Shown here: positions 43,568-55,421 of the stretch, piece after piece
Numbering within the stretch: position 1 is the first letter of the stretch
Layout: each line of letters opens with the position of its first letter
Translations under genes and position numbers: made by a program
Notes under the pieces: model-generated
The model's input: the letters and a program-made list of their open reading frames with translations, nothing else
Database searches by the model: none
Told to the model about the DNA's origin: nothing
Origin: Vigna angularis
Taxonomy: Eukaryota > Streptophyta > Magnoliopsida > Fabales > Fabaceae
Length of the DNA: 64,000 nt
Reading direction: 5' to 3'
NCBI RefSeq assembly: GCF_016808095.1
Contig: NC_068970.1
Location: 46,659,630 to 46,723,629 of the forward strand

Positions 43568-44837
43568 TGCAGAGCTGAGATAGCATTTACTGATGAATGC
43601 TATCATATGATTATGCTTTTGTGGTTTAAGTTTTCTGAACTTATTTGTTTTTGTTTCTAGATTAGGGTTTGATGTACTCTATTGAACACCTGGTTTGTTA
43701 TGATGGTTTGCTATTAACTGTGATTGTGTGATAAGTAATGCTTGATGATGCTTCTTGATTAATTGATATTGAGATGATGTGCACATTAAAATGCTTATAC
43801 AGGTGATTCACAAGCTTTGTGAACAAATGCATGATATCATGATTGTGATTGTGAAATTAAGCAGGATGTGTATGTCAAATGTGAATGAGCTTATATGTGA
43901 GGTTTTGAGCTCCAGAGTTTTTGGTATGATTGAATGCTATTACTTTGAAAGTATGAATGACTTTGCCCAGGTTTTCTATGATTAAATCAATTGCTTGTTT
44001 TGCATCATATGATCAAGGCCATTTGTTGGAAACCTTTTTATTGGCCAAATTTGTAAAAATTAGCCCACTAAAAGAGAACACTTTGTGTTCAATCCTTTTG
44101 AACCCTTATCCTTGAACATACACTGAAACCTTTGATTGAAAATCTTTACCTTGAGTTAAGTAGAAAATCTTGTGTGGTATTGTTAAATGTTCAAGTTTGG
44201 GGTTGTTGGGAAAACATGAAAAGCATTGAGCTAAGAGCTAAAAAGTAAGAATATGCAAATAAAAAGAAAAGAAAAGAAAAAGAAGTAAAGCTCAATGCAA
44301 ATGCAAAGGCAAAAGAAAGTTGGGAATGAATAAGATGATTGTGTTATTATGATTCTCTTAACTCAAGGATTTTGTGATCCAGAAAAACCAATTTTCTTGT
44401 TAGCCCAGCCACATTATAAGCCATTGAAAAGTCCTTGTAATGATGCATGCTTGTGAATGTTTTTGATTGGGGTAAAATGAAAGCCAAAGTTGATTCATGT
44501 GACATTGTGATAGTAGAGTGAATGAGTGATTACCTTTTATACACTTGTGTGTGAGTGAAACACTTTATCTAGTGAGGAAATATTCCATGAGCACATGAAC
44601 ATCTATGCTTAATTGATTGATCATTCATGAAAAATAACATTTGTTGGAATTTAAATGACTTTGTGAATACTAAAGCAAGTGCACATCTTGATTGAACTCT
44701 TGGTCATAAGTTGAGTGAAGTTGTTACTTATCTTGAAAAAGAGGATTTTTGAAGGAGTGAACCATCAGATGAATTGGTTAGAGATTGAGTTACATCTTGT
44801 TTGCTTGAGGACAAGCAAAGTTCTAAGTTTGGGGTTG
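43568..44837 (+). other. 3' untranslated region and PPT of element J
   Basis: No gene. AAGTTTGGGGTTG at about 44193 and again at 44825-44837 against the 3' LTR; a purine tract near 44258-44290; TTGCTTGAGGACAAGCAAAG before the second tract. Same plan as in A, D and B. Confidence 0.65.
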
Positions 44838-46137
44838 TGATAACAGTTGAAAAACTGTTATTTTCATGCTTAAAATTGATACTAAAAGCAACCTTTATGC
44901 TTAGAAACTAGCTTGAAATCATGCTTTTACTCATATTTTCAGAAATAAGAGAGCTGGACAGGTTTATGCTTGATTTCAGTGTTTTTGTGCAGGTTTTAAG
45001 ATGAATTTGGTGAAAGAAGTGAAAAAGGAGAGAGATGAAATTAGAAAAGACATCAAAAAGTGCAAAAAGAGAAGCCGCAACTGCCGCTCAGCGGCAGTTT
45101 ACCGCTGAGCGGCACTCAGGCAGTCACGTTGGCTCCGCTGAGGGGTGAAATGGCCGCTGAGGGGAGAAAACAAAGTCACGCACTCACCGCTGAGCGGTAT
45201 TTTACCGCTGAGCGGCACTTTAATGGGCTTGGACTTGACTTTTTGTAATTTACGAATGATATATAAGCTTTAGGGTTTCCTAGGGTTAGGGATCTTTGGC
45301 AGAAAGAAGGCAAACACTCTCTCTTCCACCCCTTTGAAGGAGGATCTTGGATGCTCAGGCTACCTCTTCACCTTTTTAGGGTTTATTCTTTCATTCTTTC
45401 ATTGTAATTCATCTAGGTTCACCATGAATATGGTGAACTAAACCTTGTATGTTTGTTGGGGAATCAATGTAATCTTTTGAAGCTCTCATATATGGAATCT
45501 GTTTTTACATCTTTTATTTAAGATCTATGCTTTCTTTCATCATTAGTTAGGGTTTTTCCTCTTTGCTTAATGCTTGCATTGTTTAACTCATTCGATGCAT
45601 GATTATTGGTTTTGTCGATACGGGCGCATACGGGGAAGTCTAGATCCGGGGAATTTCTCCCAATATTTTATTGGTTGTCGTTAAGCTCCTGCACTTATGA
45701 ACTGATCATTAGGAATGCTAGGAATTGTATGAACTCGTGATTGGGGAGAAGCCTTCTAGAAAGGTACTTTAGAGAGTGGCATTAACAATGATGATTTGAA
45801 TGTGAATTCCTAAAATATATGAGAGTGGATAAGATGAAATTGACCCCCAACAACATATTCATCAATATATTTCATTGAAAGTGTGTGTCTTTTGTTTTAG
45901 CCATTGATCAAATTCATGCATACATGTTTATTTTCGTTTTTGCATATAAAACCTCAAATATTTCGTCCTAAGTCTTAGCTAATCAAGAAATCACATAACT
46001 AAACTAGGCCGTGAGTCCTTTGGGAAGAACGATACTTGGTCTTACCAAGTTTTATTACTTGAACGATTCGGTCATACTTGCCGATTTGAAAGCAAGTTTG
46101 TGACATCATATTTTGGTGTTCATAAATTTGTCCATCA
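44838..46137 (+). repeat. 3' LTR of element J
   Basis: 1300 bp, almost identical to the 5' LTR; visible differences include A/G near 37247 versus 44878, T/C in a CCGCTCAGCGG box and G/A in GGGCGCGTACGG. Confidence 0.94.
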
Positions 46138-46142
46138 ATGGT

Positions 46143-47275
46143 TTTGTTCATTGCACAAGTCTTCTCCCAACCCTCTTAGACAATAAATTGGTAAGAATCT
46201 CAGTGTTTGAACTTTCTTTGTTATATAAATGTATTCTAAAGCAATTTTTTTTAATAGTTCCCTTGCAGCACATATGATGTTGTCTAGGAGATCAACTGCT
46301 AAAGCTAAAAAGCTTGCATGTTTGACCCTTAAGGTTTGGTATTTTAGTCCATACTTTGTTACATTTTGTACCATTCCAATGATGTTACTTAACATTTTAT
46401 AATTATGATGATATATTGTAGTGTAATAAATAAACCGGGTCACATGAGTGTGGTTACTACATCATGTATTGGATAATGACCATTATTCGTGCACGTGTTA
46501 CCAGTGGATTGGAAACAATAATATTTTGGTTTGAATTTTATTTTCTCTGTAGTTTAGATATCATATACACTAATTGAAATCATTGTGTTTTATGCAGAGA
46601 TTCAATTTTACTACTTCAATTCTAAAGAAGTCACTTAAACTCATAAGGAAAGCATTGACCAAATATATAATTCAACTGTATAATAGTATGTAGATATTAG
46701 GATATAATAAGTTCTAAGTTTATGCTTCTAAGAAGTTGATTTATGATTACATTGAATAGATTTATGTTTTAATATAATTTTTATTGAAAATATATGCTCC
46801 TGGATTGTTCTAGATTGTTCTGGGTTGTTTGTATATATGCATGTATGTTTCTGTAGTTGGGAATGTTGTAAAAACAAACCTTTTCTTAAAAAGAAAACAA
46901 GGGAATACGCCTCGGTTGTGACCATAACCGAGGCAAAAAGCCATACGACATCGGTTCAAGTCACAACCGAGGCAGAAATGCTGTAGAAAAATAAAAAAAA
47001 AAAGAAATAAAAAACACTCTACTCCCTCGGTTTAGGTCCCAACCGAGACTGTAGAGTCCGAGATACTGTCTCGGTTCAAAAGGAACCGAGACGAAAAGTC
47101 CTTCGAAAAAAAAAACTCTACTATTTCGGTTACTTGTGAACCAAGACAAATTTGCTTGGGTTCACAACCGAGAAAAAAAGGGATAAACTTTTTGTCTCGC
47201 CAGTATATACCTCGATTGAGAAATCGCTACCTATGACAAAAATAACTGATGTCGTTTTTCTTCACTGCACTAGTG
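46143..47275 (+). mobile_element. 3' end of CACTA transposon L
   Basis: Carries the last peptidase exons (to about 46515), an AT-rich stretch without genes, subterminal repeats (46905-47190) and the terminal sequence GTCGTTTTTC...CACTAGTG ending at 47275, the complement of a CACTAGTGCAGTG start. GAA follows as a possible 3-bp target duplication. The 5' end of L lies left of element E and was not found in the window. Confidence 0.65.
46905..47190 (+). repeat. Subterminal inverted repeats of CACTA L
   Basis: At least five head-to-head pairs of the form CCTCGGTT and AACCGAGG (for example near 46911-46934, 46950-46972, 47026-47048, 47070-47092), spaced 8-15 bases. The same unit fills the 5' end of CACTA K. 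Confidence 0.8.
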
Positions 47276-48383
47276 GAATGAAATCATTCATACCGATAAA
47301 AAAACTAAATAACGAAATTTCAAATTCTAAAGTGGAAATATCTCATAGTGATTAATTTAATGACATTACTTAACAAATTTGAGATCAAAATAAATATTGA
47401 CATATAAAAAAATATTTTACACTTGTTTAACATTATTCTTTATTATTTTTTTGCTATAAATATAGAAGTTTATTTTTTATAATTATTTTATTTTTATAAT
47501 ATATGCAAATAAATGTAATATTTCATTGAAAACATTATTACTCGTAAAAACTTCCAGGAAAAGTAGGTATGCATGCTGTTAGTTATAATGTCATACGAAC
47601 TATGAACCATAAGAAAAGTAGGTGGTATATCATACGACCCAACATCCAAAGAAGTCGGTATGCGTGCTTCTCAATCATAATAGCAACCACGCTGTCATTT
47701 CGACCGAGAGTCATGATAGAAGGTGCATTCAATAAGTTTTTACACACATTTTATAAATATTAATTGTTTTATTTTTTAATCTTTACAATTATTTTTAAAG
47801 ACAAAATGCTTCTAAAAGTATATTATTAAATAATGCATCTGGTATAAACGGACATTTTCCAAAATTTAATCACATTACGACGTTTCACATTTTCGAAGTT
47901 TAAAAAATCTTTATCTCCGGCATTACTTTAAGTTTACACTTCAATTTTTCTATTACACTTAATTTACAAAAATTATTATTTTATTATAACATTGTATTTA
48001 TATTTATATTTAAGTTTTAAAATGTTTTTAGTTTAACTTTAATGTAAAGTTAAATTTAATTTTTATTTTAAATTTTGATATATTTTTATTTCTGAACTTA
48101 AAAAAATAAATGAATAATCATTTTAACATTAATTTTTTTGTTATATTTTAAAATATTTTAACATAAAATATTAATTTTTAAAATTTGAAACAATTTATAT
48201 CAAAATTTAAAATAAAAATGTATTTTAATTTTGTTTAAAAATTTAAATATATTTAATCTTTATTTTTATTATGTTAATTAAATATTTTACTATGATAACT
48301 CACTGTCAATTAGATATAAAATAAATTGGTGTCAAATAATAGTTTTTTTTGTTCTGTGAGATACCAAACACAACATGTAAGAC

Positions 48384-48934
48384 AAGCTTAATACCCTATT
48401 TTGTCTCCAGTTTCGCTTGACAATGTCAAATTAGTCCATCTTTTAAAAAAGTGCGTTAGTTACGTCCTTACTTAATAAAATTTGTATGAATGAAATCTCT
48501 TCCGTTAAATCCGTATAAACGGCGTTAATTATTTTTCTCTTTCTTCTGCTTTTTCTGTGCAAAGCAGTAGTTTTTTGTCTCTCTTCTACTCTCTCTTCTA
48601 TATTTTTTATTATTTGTTGGATGACAAAAATTATAATATTTCTTGCGCTTAAATTCATTAACAAAAGTTGATTAATGGAACCTTATTAGAACTTTCGTCA
48701 TGAGCTCTGGGATTGTTGTAATACAATGGTTACCATGAACTTCACTGTCTGTTTTAAAGATGACAATATAATAATGTAATTATATATCTTACTTATGCTT
48801 ATCTTTTATTTAGTAGTTTTACAAAAATGTTACAATAAAAATAACACAGTTTAAATGTTAATACAGTGTAAAAATATTTAAAATGTCAATTTATTAGAAA
48901 TCATAATTTCTAAAATAATTATTACAAAATTCCA

Positions 48935-49014
<80 letters not shown>

Positions 49015-49615
49015 CTATTGCATGGAAGTGTAACACTGTCAAATTTGAATAAAATTAAAAAAGATATATATCATATAGTATTATTTTTTGCGAATAGGTA
49101 GGAACATTATGTTATTTATCTTAGATTCAGAAGATCTGAGTAAGTTTACTGCTTTGTCATTTCGTTATTTGGAGTGATATTTCATTTTGGCAATCATTTT
49201 GGTACATAAACATTTTATTTAGGTAAATGTACTTCCAAATGTTTGACACCAGATCGATTTGGTAGTTAGCTGTTGGATGAGTCTTTATTAGAATATCAAT
49301 TTATTAAATTAAAATACACAAATATCAAGATGGGAAAAAGAGGTTGCTTTGTTTGAATTGACATGAGAGTGGGAAAGAAAATAAAAAATATAGAAGAGAG
49401 AGTAGAAGAGAGAGAAAAAGCTGCTCTTTTGTACAAAAAAAGCAAAAAAAGTAGAAGAGAGAGAAAAATAATTAACGTCGTTTGTACGGATTTAATGGAA
49501 GGGATTTCATTGATACAAATTTTATTAAATAAGGACGTAATTGACGCACTTTTTAAAGGATGGACTAATTTAACATTGTCGAGCGAAACTGGGGACAAAA
49601 TAGGGTATTAAGCCT
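48384..49615. mobile_element. Non-autonomous long-TIR element (MULE-like)
   Basis: About 230-bp inverted repeats at 48384-48614 and 49379-49615. Outer ends read AAGCTTAATACCCTATTTTG on the left and the complement of GGCTTAATACCCTATTTTG on the right. Flanks TGTAAGAC and TGTAAGAT look like an 8-bp target duplication with one difference. The 760-bp centre holds a (TA)n tract and no gene. Long TIRs with 8-9 bp duplications fit a Mutator-like or foldback element. Open frames in the arms are mirror images of each other and not genes. Confidence 0.65.
48936..49013. repeat. (TA)n microsatellite
   Basis: Uninterrupted TA repeat of about 39 units inside the long-TIR element. Confidence 0.95.
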
Positions 49616-49926
49616 GTAAGATATATACCATATATGTAGTTTGGAAGCACTCAACTTTTACTTCCATTTGTTTTATCCAATAATTTAATTTATATTTTAG
49701 ATAAATAATTTAATTTAATATTTTATTATTGTTAATATTATTATTATTAAATAAGTGTAATGAAGAAAGGAGATCGGCAAGTATTTTTTTTCAAGTAAGA
49801 TATGTGTAAGAAGACTTATCTCTTTGTCTCTCCTTTAAACACGTAAATGAGAGTAAACTTTTGGTTACTACAAAGTATGCAATTTATATAAACTAGATGC
49901 AGTGTAAACATTTACCGCCTTCTTTA

Positions 49927-49928
<2 letters not shown>

Positions 49929-49999
<71 letters not shown>
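49929..49999. repeat. (AT)n microsatellite
   Basis: Uninterrupted AT repeat of about 35 units; a shorter impure one follows near 50198-50232. Confidence 0.95.
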
Positions 50000-50004
<5 letters not shown>

Positions 50005-50407
50005 CTATTGGATAAAAAGTTAATAAAATCACTTGTAGAAGGGAATGTCACGGTTATCAATACATCAAGCTTCATATATAATTCAATCATTTTTTTTAAC
50101 GTTATAATTTATTTTAAATATATCTATTAGAAGTTCTTTTCCTCTGTTATGTTTGTAAAATTTTTTCTTGATAGAATAATATTTAATACCTCATATATAT
50201 TTATATATATATATATATATATATTTATTTATTTATTTTTTCACTCTTCAACCCTCATTTCTATTAAAAATTTTACAAAAGAGAGATTGAATGGGCAATC
50301 TACAATGACAATCACTAATAAAAAACGGGGTTACTAATGTGTCGGTTGGCCAAAAACCAAAACATAAAATGAGACGGTGGCATTTTTGAAATTATTGGGA
50401 AAGTATA

Positions 50408-51012
50408 TGCCTCGGTTCTATCTCAACCGAAGCCACAGAGCACTTACAACCTCGCTTACAAGGGCAACCGAGGCGATAAAACCTGCGAAAGTTACGAAGA
50501 AAAGACTTTTCAGCTGACAAATATCTCTGTGCAGGATTTTTGGCCTTGGTTATCCTCAAAACCGAAGCCAAAACACCTTGCTCCAACTGACAATCCTATA
50601 TGTAGTTTGACAAATATCTCTGTGTAGGGTTTTTGGCCTTGGTTACTCTCAGAGCCGAGGTCAAAACCCCTTTACGCCACTGGCATTCTCGCTTTGTACT
50701 TTGATGTTTGAATTGAGAGACTTTTTGAAAGGGGGCTATGGCCTCGGTTCCCTTCAAAACCGATGTCATATCCTCCTCTAATAAAGTCATGTAGTTATAA
50801 CGTTTAAATTTTGACAGAGGGTTTTGGCCTCGGTTCTTCTTGGAACCGTGGTAAAAAGGTTTTATACCTCGGTTGGGCGCTAAACCAAGGTAATATGGTT
50901 CATTAAAATTGCAAAATTTTCATTTAATATAATTTTTTAATTTTTTTTCTGGGCACTTTAACCGAGGCCATATCTACCATACTACCTCGATTTTAGAAGC
51001 AACTGAGGCAAT
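50408..51012 (+). repeat. Subterminal inverted repeats of CACTA K
   Basis: Repeated CCTCGGTT...AACCGAGG pairs, for example 50410-50434, 50451-50475, 50741-50765, 50828-50850 and 50866-50888, same unit as in CACTA L. Confidence 0.8.
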
Positions 51013-51858
51013 ATCTCTTTCCAAGGTTAAAATTTCTTAAGAACGCGAAATAATGCTCTCTTCTTTGCGAAACAGTTTCGTTCCTCTGCATTCTCTCATC
51101 CGTCGCACCATTTTTTTGTCCCTTCTTTTTGTTTTTTTTCTCCGTCGTGAGCACTATAGATGGCGTTCTTCTTCATTTTTCATTGTGAATGTTTGTATCC
51201 GATCAAATTTGGCTTTGGTCGCCGTGGTTTTTTTGTTTTTTTTTTTTGCGTTTTTGAAATTTTTGATGTGTTTTTTATTGTTTTGGATAATCAAACTTAC
51301 GTTTTGTTGTATTTTTGTGTAGGTATCTTTGTTTTTGTTGTGAAATTGGTTCCATTCCAAAATGCGGGTAGTCACATCTTCTCCGTTGTTGTCTGCTTTT
51401 TCACACTCTCGGTTTCTATTATTGTGTTTATTAATTTTCTTTTGTTAATTTTTAATTTTTGTATGTTGCATATATGTAATTATGTATGATTGAATGTTTG
51501 AATTGTCCATTATTATTGGCTTTTCACACTATCAGGTTCTTATATTAATGTATAAAGTTTACTTTTCAATAGGATCATATAATTTTGTATGATTGAATAT
51601 TTGATTGGATGATCATATAATATGTGTATAATTTTGTATGATTGTATAATTTTGTATGATTGTATGATTTTAAAGTTTACTTTTTTAATTTTGTATGATT
51701 GTATAATTTTAAAGTTTATAACTTCTTATGTTCAATAATTATTTCAATCCTTATTAATTGTATGATTGAATTGAATTAACCTGAATTTGTCGTTAAATGA
51801 TCAATACAAAAATTATTTTTGTATTATAATTTTGTAGAATATTTCGGAATATTTACGT

Positions 51859-51992
51859 ATGGATCAAAATTGGATTAATTTACCACGCATTAATCTTGAG
51901 TACGAGAGAGGGGTAGAAGAATTTATACAATTTGTGCAACGTAATGAGGGTAGAATTGATGCTGAAGTGAAGTTTAGATATCCTTGTGTGAA
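51859..51992 (+). pseudogene. CACTA transposase-associated domain, N-terminal exon
   Basis: MDQNWINLPRINLEYERGVE opens a frame that continues VEEFIQFVQRNEG and ends YPCVN where the LTR of H begins. This is the characteristic start of the plant transposase-associated domain (PF13963-like), with the PC of its zinc-binding cysteines. About 45 codons remain; the target GTGAA (51988-51992) was disrupted by the insertion. Confidence 0.8.
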
Positions 51993-52759
51993 TGATAACA
52001 GTTGAAAAACTGTTATTTTTATACTTAATTTTGACATAAAAAACAACCTTTATGAATTAGAAACTAGCTTGGAATCATGCTTTTGCTTATGTTTTGGAAA
52101 TAAGAGAGTTGGATGGGTTTTATGCTTGGTTTTCCTTGTTTTGTAGGTTTTAAGGTGAATTGAATGAAAGAAGTGAAGTAGCCAGAAGTTGGACTCAGAA
52201 AAGGAAGAAAAAGTGCACAAAAGAAGAGCCGCAAGTACCGCTCAGCGCCACTTTTACCGCTAAGCGGCACTCTGAAGTCCCATAGTCAACGTTGAGGGGA
52301 AAAACTATAGCTGAGCGTCAAAATAAAAGAATCGCACTTACCGCTGAGCGCCATTTTATTGGGCCTTGGGCCAATTTTCTGTAATTTTTAGGAAGCTATA
52401 TAAGGTTTTAGCCGAATTAGGGTTAGTATCTTTGGACAGAAAGAGGCGAAATCACACTTTCTTCACCCCTTGGAGGAGGATTTTGGATGCTCAAGCTCTA
52501 TTCTTCACCTTCTAGGGTTCTATCTTACATTCTTTCATTGTTTTTCATATAGTTTCACCATGTCTATGGTGAATAAACCTTCATTGTTGTTGGGGAACCG
52601 ATGTAATCCTTTGAAACTCTCATGTATTGAATTGGTTCTTTAATCTATATGCTTTCTTTCATTAATTGTTAGGGTTTTTCTTCTATACTTTATGCATGCT
52701 TTGTTTAACTCATTCAATTGCATGATCATTGATGTTATTTGTATGGACACAAACGTGAA
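51993..52759 (+). repeat. Truncated LTR of element H
   Basis: Starts TGATAACAGTTG and follows the Athila-type LTR (CCGCTCAGCGCC and CCGCTAAGCGG boxes near 52240-52265, TATATAAG near 52398) up to GGACACAAACGTGAA, where it is cut off by E-type LTR sequence. Its conserved tail is missing. Confidence 0.85.
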
Positions 52760-53885
52760 TGTAAGTGCTGGAACGAAAAAGGAATAATAAAAACTAGATT
52801 GTAGTGGTGAACGTTAAAGAGGATGAAGATGAACAGTAAAATGCAGAAAACGTAGCAATGCTGGAATGTTAATGGAAGAACAAGAAACTGGATTCCAAAA
52901 TGAGAGCAAGAGATAAAATTACAAATGCACTTGGAAACATAAACGGTTCATTGCAAAGAAAGGTAAAAAGAACAAAACCTAAACCTTCCCAAAGGGGAGG
53001 AGGAAGAAGACACGCCCAAGAATAAAATGTAAAAGTGGCGACTCGGAGACTTGTAGAGAAATCTGTTTTTAGGGTTTTATACAAACCAAAACACCCAAAA
53101 ATGCCCTCCTAATGGGCTTGTCCTACAAAATGACCTACAATTGGGCCCAAAATCCTAAAGTTTGACCCAATGACCTTCTAAAATGAAATTAAACTACACT
53201 ACTGACATGGTCACACTCTTTTAGTCCCAGAATATGATTCCAAACGCTGCTGCTGATCACTCCATCTGACCGTTCGGTCATTAAGGGCTCAGACCGATTG
53301 GTTCAGCAAGCTCTGCATGTGATCAGGCTTTACCGCTCGGTCGAGGCTTTCGTAGATCGTTAGAGCTCAGCTTCAACTAAATGTTCGGTTTACAGTGCTT
53401 GGCCATTCAGTTCAGTCGCGCTTGGCCAAAGTCCTTTGCCGTTCGGTTGAACGAGTATTCATGCAGGTTAGGAACTGGTGATCAGTGCAGACTTTCACAG
53501 ACTGTTCGGTATATGTGTCCACAGACCATTCGGTTCTATGATGGTCGCCCATTCTATTCCATAGTTGAGCTGGGTTTCCACAAACCGTTCGGCCAATCCT
53601 TCAGCAGACCGTTCGGTTGGGCGAATTCTCTGTTGTTCTGTACACTCCTTCACAGACCGTTCAGTCATCTTCAACAGATCCTTTCTCAACCTTTCAACAG
53701 TGATTGTCCTGCGCAAAATGATTGAAATGAATAAACCCAAATAATTCAAATTAATTAAAATAAGAATTAGTCTTGAAATTAAGCCCAAATAGTGAAAATG
53801 AGATAAAGATGGAGAATTAAACACAATTCACTAACAAAATATGGTGCGGAATGCTAAGTGTATAATGAAGAATGGTGACTCATCA
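52760..53885 (-). repeat. E-type LTR, minus strand
   Basis: On the minus strand it starts TGATGAGTCACCATTC and ends CACTTACA, 1126 bp. The first ~200 bases match the LTR at 12737. It contains at least eight CCGAACGG or close variants but no tandem array. The flanks (GTGAA and ATCAC) do not match, and LTR sequence on one side meets gag on the other, so a deletion or recombination accompanied its arrival. Confidence 0.75.
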
Positions 53886-53889
53886 ATCA

Positions 53890-54105
53890 CCCTAAAGAAT
53901 GTTCAAGAAAAGAAAAAGAGATGCAATTAGGTTGTTTTGAAAAATATTTCAAAAAATTAGGGATTAAAATTCCTATGACTGAGGCATTGCAGCAGATTCC
54001 TGAATATGATAAGTTTTTGAAGAAACTCCTTAAAAGAAAGAAATATTTAGAGGAGGAAACAATTGAGGTACAGGAAGAGTGTAGTGTGATCTTGCAAAAG
54101 GCACC
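53890..54105 (+). pseudogene. gag fragment of element H
   Basis: Reads PKECSRKEKE, FEKYFKKLGIKIPMTEALQQ, KFLKKLLKRKKYLEEE and ends VILQKAP, matching the pre-protease part of B's gag (FKKLEITIPFSEALQQ). Cut off at 54105 by the insertion of B. Shows that H was of the same pre-protease type as B and D. Confidence 0.85.
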
Positions 54106-55408
54106 TGATGGACAAATTTATGAACACCAAAATATGATGTCACAAACTTGTTTTTCAATCGGCAAGTATGACCGAATCGTTCAAGTAATAAACTTGGTAA
54201 GACCAAGTATCGTTCTTCCCAAAGGACTCACGGCCTAGTTTAGTTGTGTGGTTTCTTGATTAACTAAGACTTAAAGACGAAATATTTGGATTTTATATGC
54301 AAAAGACGAAAATTAAATATGTATGCATGAAGTTTTGATCAATGGCAAAAGCAAAAGATAAACACTTTCAATGAAATATATGTATGAATATGTTGTTGGG
54401 GGTCAATTTCATCTTATCCACTCTCATATATTTTAGGAATTCAACATTCAAATCATCATTGTTAATGCCACTCTCTAAAGTACCTTTCAAGAAGGCTTCT
54501 CCCCAATCACGAGTTCATACAATTCCTAGCATTCCTAATGATCAGTTCATAAGTGCAGGAGCTTAACGACAACCAATATAATATTGGGAGAAATTCCCCG
54601 GATCTAGACTTCCCCGTACGCGCCCGTATCGACAAAACCAATAATCATGCATCGAATGAGTTAAACAATGCAAGCATTAAGCAAAGAGGAAAAACCCTAA
54701 CTAATGATAAAAGAAAGCATAGGTCTTAATTAAAAGAAGTAAAAATAAATTCCATATATGAGAGCTTCAAAAGATTACATTGATTCCCCAACAAACATAC
54801 AGAGTTTAGTTCACCATATTCATGGTGAACCTAGATGAATAACAATGAAAGAATGGAAGATAAAACCCTAGAAAGGTGAAGAGGTAGCCTGAGCATCCAA
54901 GATCCTCCTTCAAAGGGGTGGAAGAGAGAGTGTTTGCTTCATTTCTGCCAAAGATACAAACCCTAGGACGTCCTAAAGCTTATATACTATTCTAAAATTA
55001 CAAAAAATCTAGGTCCAAGCCCATAAGTGTGCCGCTCAGCGGTAAACTACCGCTCAGCGGTAAGTGCGCGTCTCGTTTCTTCCCCTCAGTGGCCATTTTG
55101 CCCCTCAGCGGACCTCCCGTGACTTCCTGAGTGCCGCTCAGCGGTAAACTGCCGCTGAGCGGTAACTTCGGCTTCTCCTTTTGCACTTTTTGATGTCTTT
55201 TCTGATTCCATCTTTCTCCTTCTTCACTTCTTTCACCAAATTCACCTTAAAACCTGCACAAAAACACTGAAATCAAGCATAAACCTGTCCAGCTCTCTTA
55301 TTTCTGAAAATATGAATAAAAGCATGATTTCAAGCTAGTTTCTAAGTATAAAGGTTGCTTTTAGTATCAATTTTAAGCATGAAAATAACAGTTTTTCAAC
55401 TGTTATCA
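54106..55408 (-). repeat. 3' LTR of element B
   Basis: Minus strand starts TGATAACAGTTG, ends TTTGTCCATCA. Contains the CCGCTGAGCGG cluster (55030-55160), TATATAAG (about 54977-54984) and TAGGACGTCCTA downstream of it. Confidence 0.93.
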
Positions 55409-55421
55409 CAACCCCAAACTT
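55409..55421 (-). other. Polypurine-tract position of element B
   Basis: AAGTTTGGGGTTG on the minus strand, flush with the 3' LTR; a second copy lies near 56038-56050. Confidence 0.7.

Larger units (their letters stand above)
37207..46137 (+). mobile_element. Athila-like retrotransposon J, pol-less but with intact genes, TSD ATGGT
   Basis: 8931 bp with two 1300-bp LTRs (37207-38506 and 44838-46137) that differ at about six positions by eye, so recently inserted. ATGGT at 37202-37206 and 46138-46142. The primer-binding site is a perfect tRNA-Asp match and a PPT is present. It encodes an uninterrupted gag-protease and an uninterrupted ORF3, and between them only hairpins, a leader and an intron. 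RT, RNase H and integrase are wholly absent with no trace of decay, so the pol-less state is ancestral to this copy and transposition must use another element's enzymes. Confidence 0.95.
35231..46515 (+). pseudogene. Ulp1/C48-peptidase-like gene of CACTA L, split by two insertions
   Basis: Exon pieces in order: 35231-35426 (PLYLHQQDVKEL, VQLWMM); intron 35427-35498 (GTAAGT...CAG); 35499-35518 joined across a solo LTR to 36942-37080 (MYMFGV, then GFNVYGFIDPQMTHEG and EIYFLPYIL); intron 37081-37155 (GTAAGT...TTTTAG); 37156-37206 (HHWQLLVI) joined across element J to 46143 onward (WFCSLHK-like in a shifted frame); and ECGYYIMYWIMTII at 46446-46487. HHW and the ECGYY cysteine fit the His and Cys of a C48 (Ulp1-type) cysteine peptidase, a gene often carried by plant CACTA and MULE elements. 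Frameshifts and both insertions make it non-functional. Substrate and role unknown. Confidence 0.7.
47276..50312. other. AT-rich non-retrotransposon segment
   Basis: No gene or known repeat domain found apart from the long-TIR element and two (TA)n tracts listed separately. It is the only multi-kilobase part of the window that is neither retrotransposon nor CACTA, so it may be older chromosomal sequence between two CACTA insertions. Confidence 0.5.
50313..51992 (+). mobile_element. 5' end of CACTA transposon K
   Basis: Likely starts at CACTAATAAAAAACGGGG (50313), which resembles the end of L. Subterminal repeats follow, then a possible first exon near 51054, a T-rich intron-like region and the start of a transposase gene at 51859, where element H interrupts it. 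The rest of K lies beyond the nested retroelements, right of the window. Confidence 0.65.

Noticed and set aside
47569..47763. 64-codon open frame in the AT-rich segment
   Set aside because: No homology I recognise, no start context, isolated in non-coding AT-rich sequence.
48443..48664. Small open frames in the inverted repeat arms (also 49296-49611)
   Set aside because: The arms are reverse complements of one another and give mirror frames; no domain.
51054..51489. Possible host gene exon (MLSSLRNSFVPLHSLIRR) with a following intron
   Set aside because: It lies between CACTA subterminal repeats and the CACTA transposase start, with no recognisable domain; most likely a transposon leader exon.
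52755..52759. GTGAA matching the GTGAA before the LTR at 51993, as if a target duplication
   Set aside because: It aligns with the normal ACGGGGAA part of the LTR and the preceding base run is not an LTR end, so the match is coincidental.
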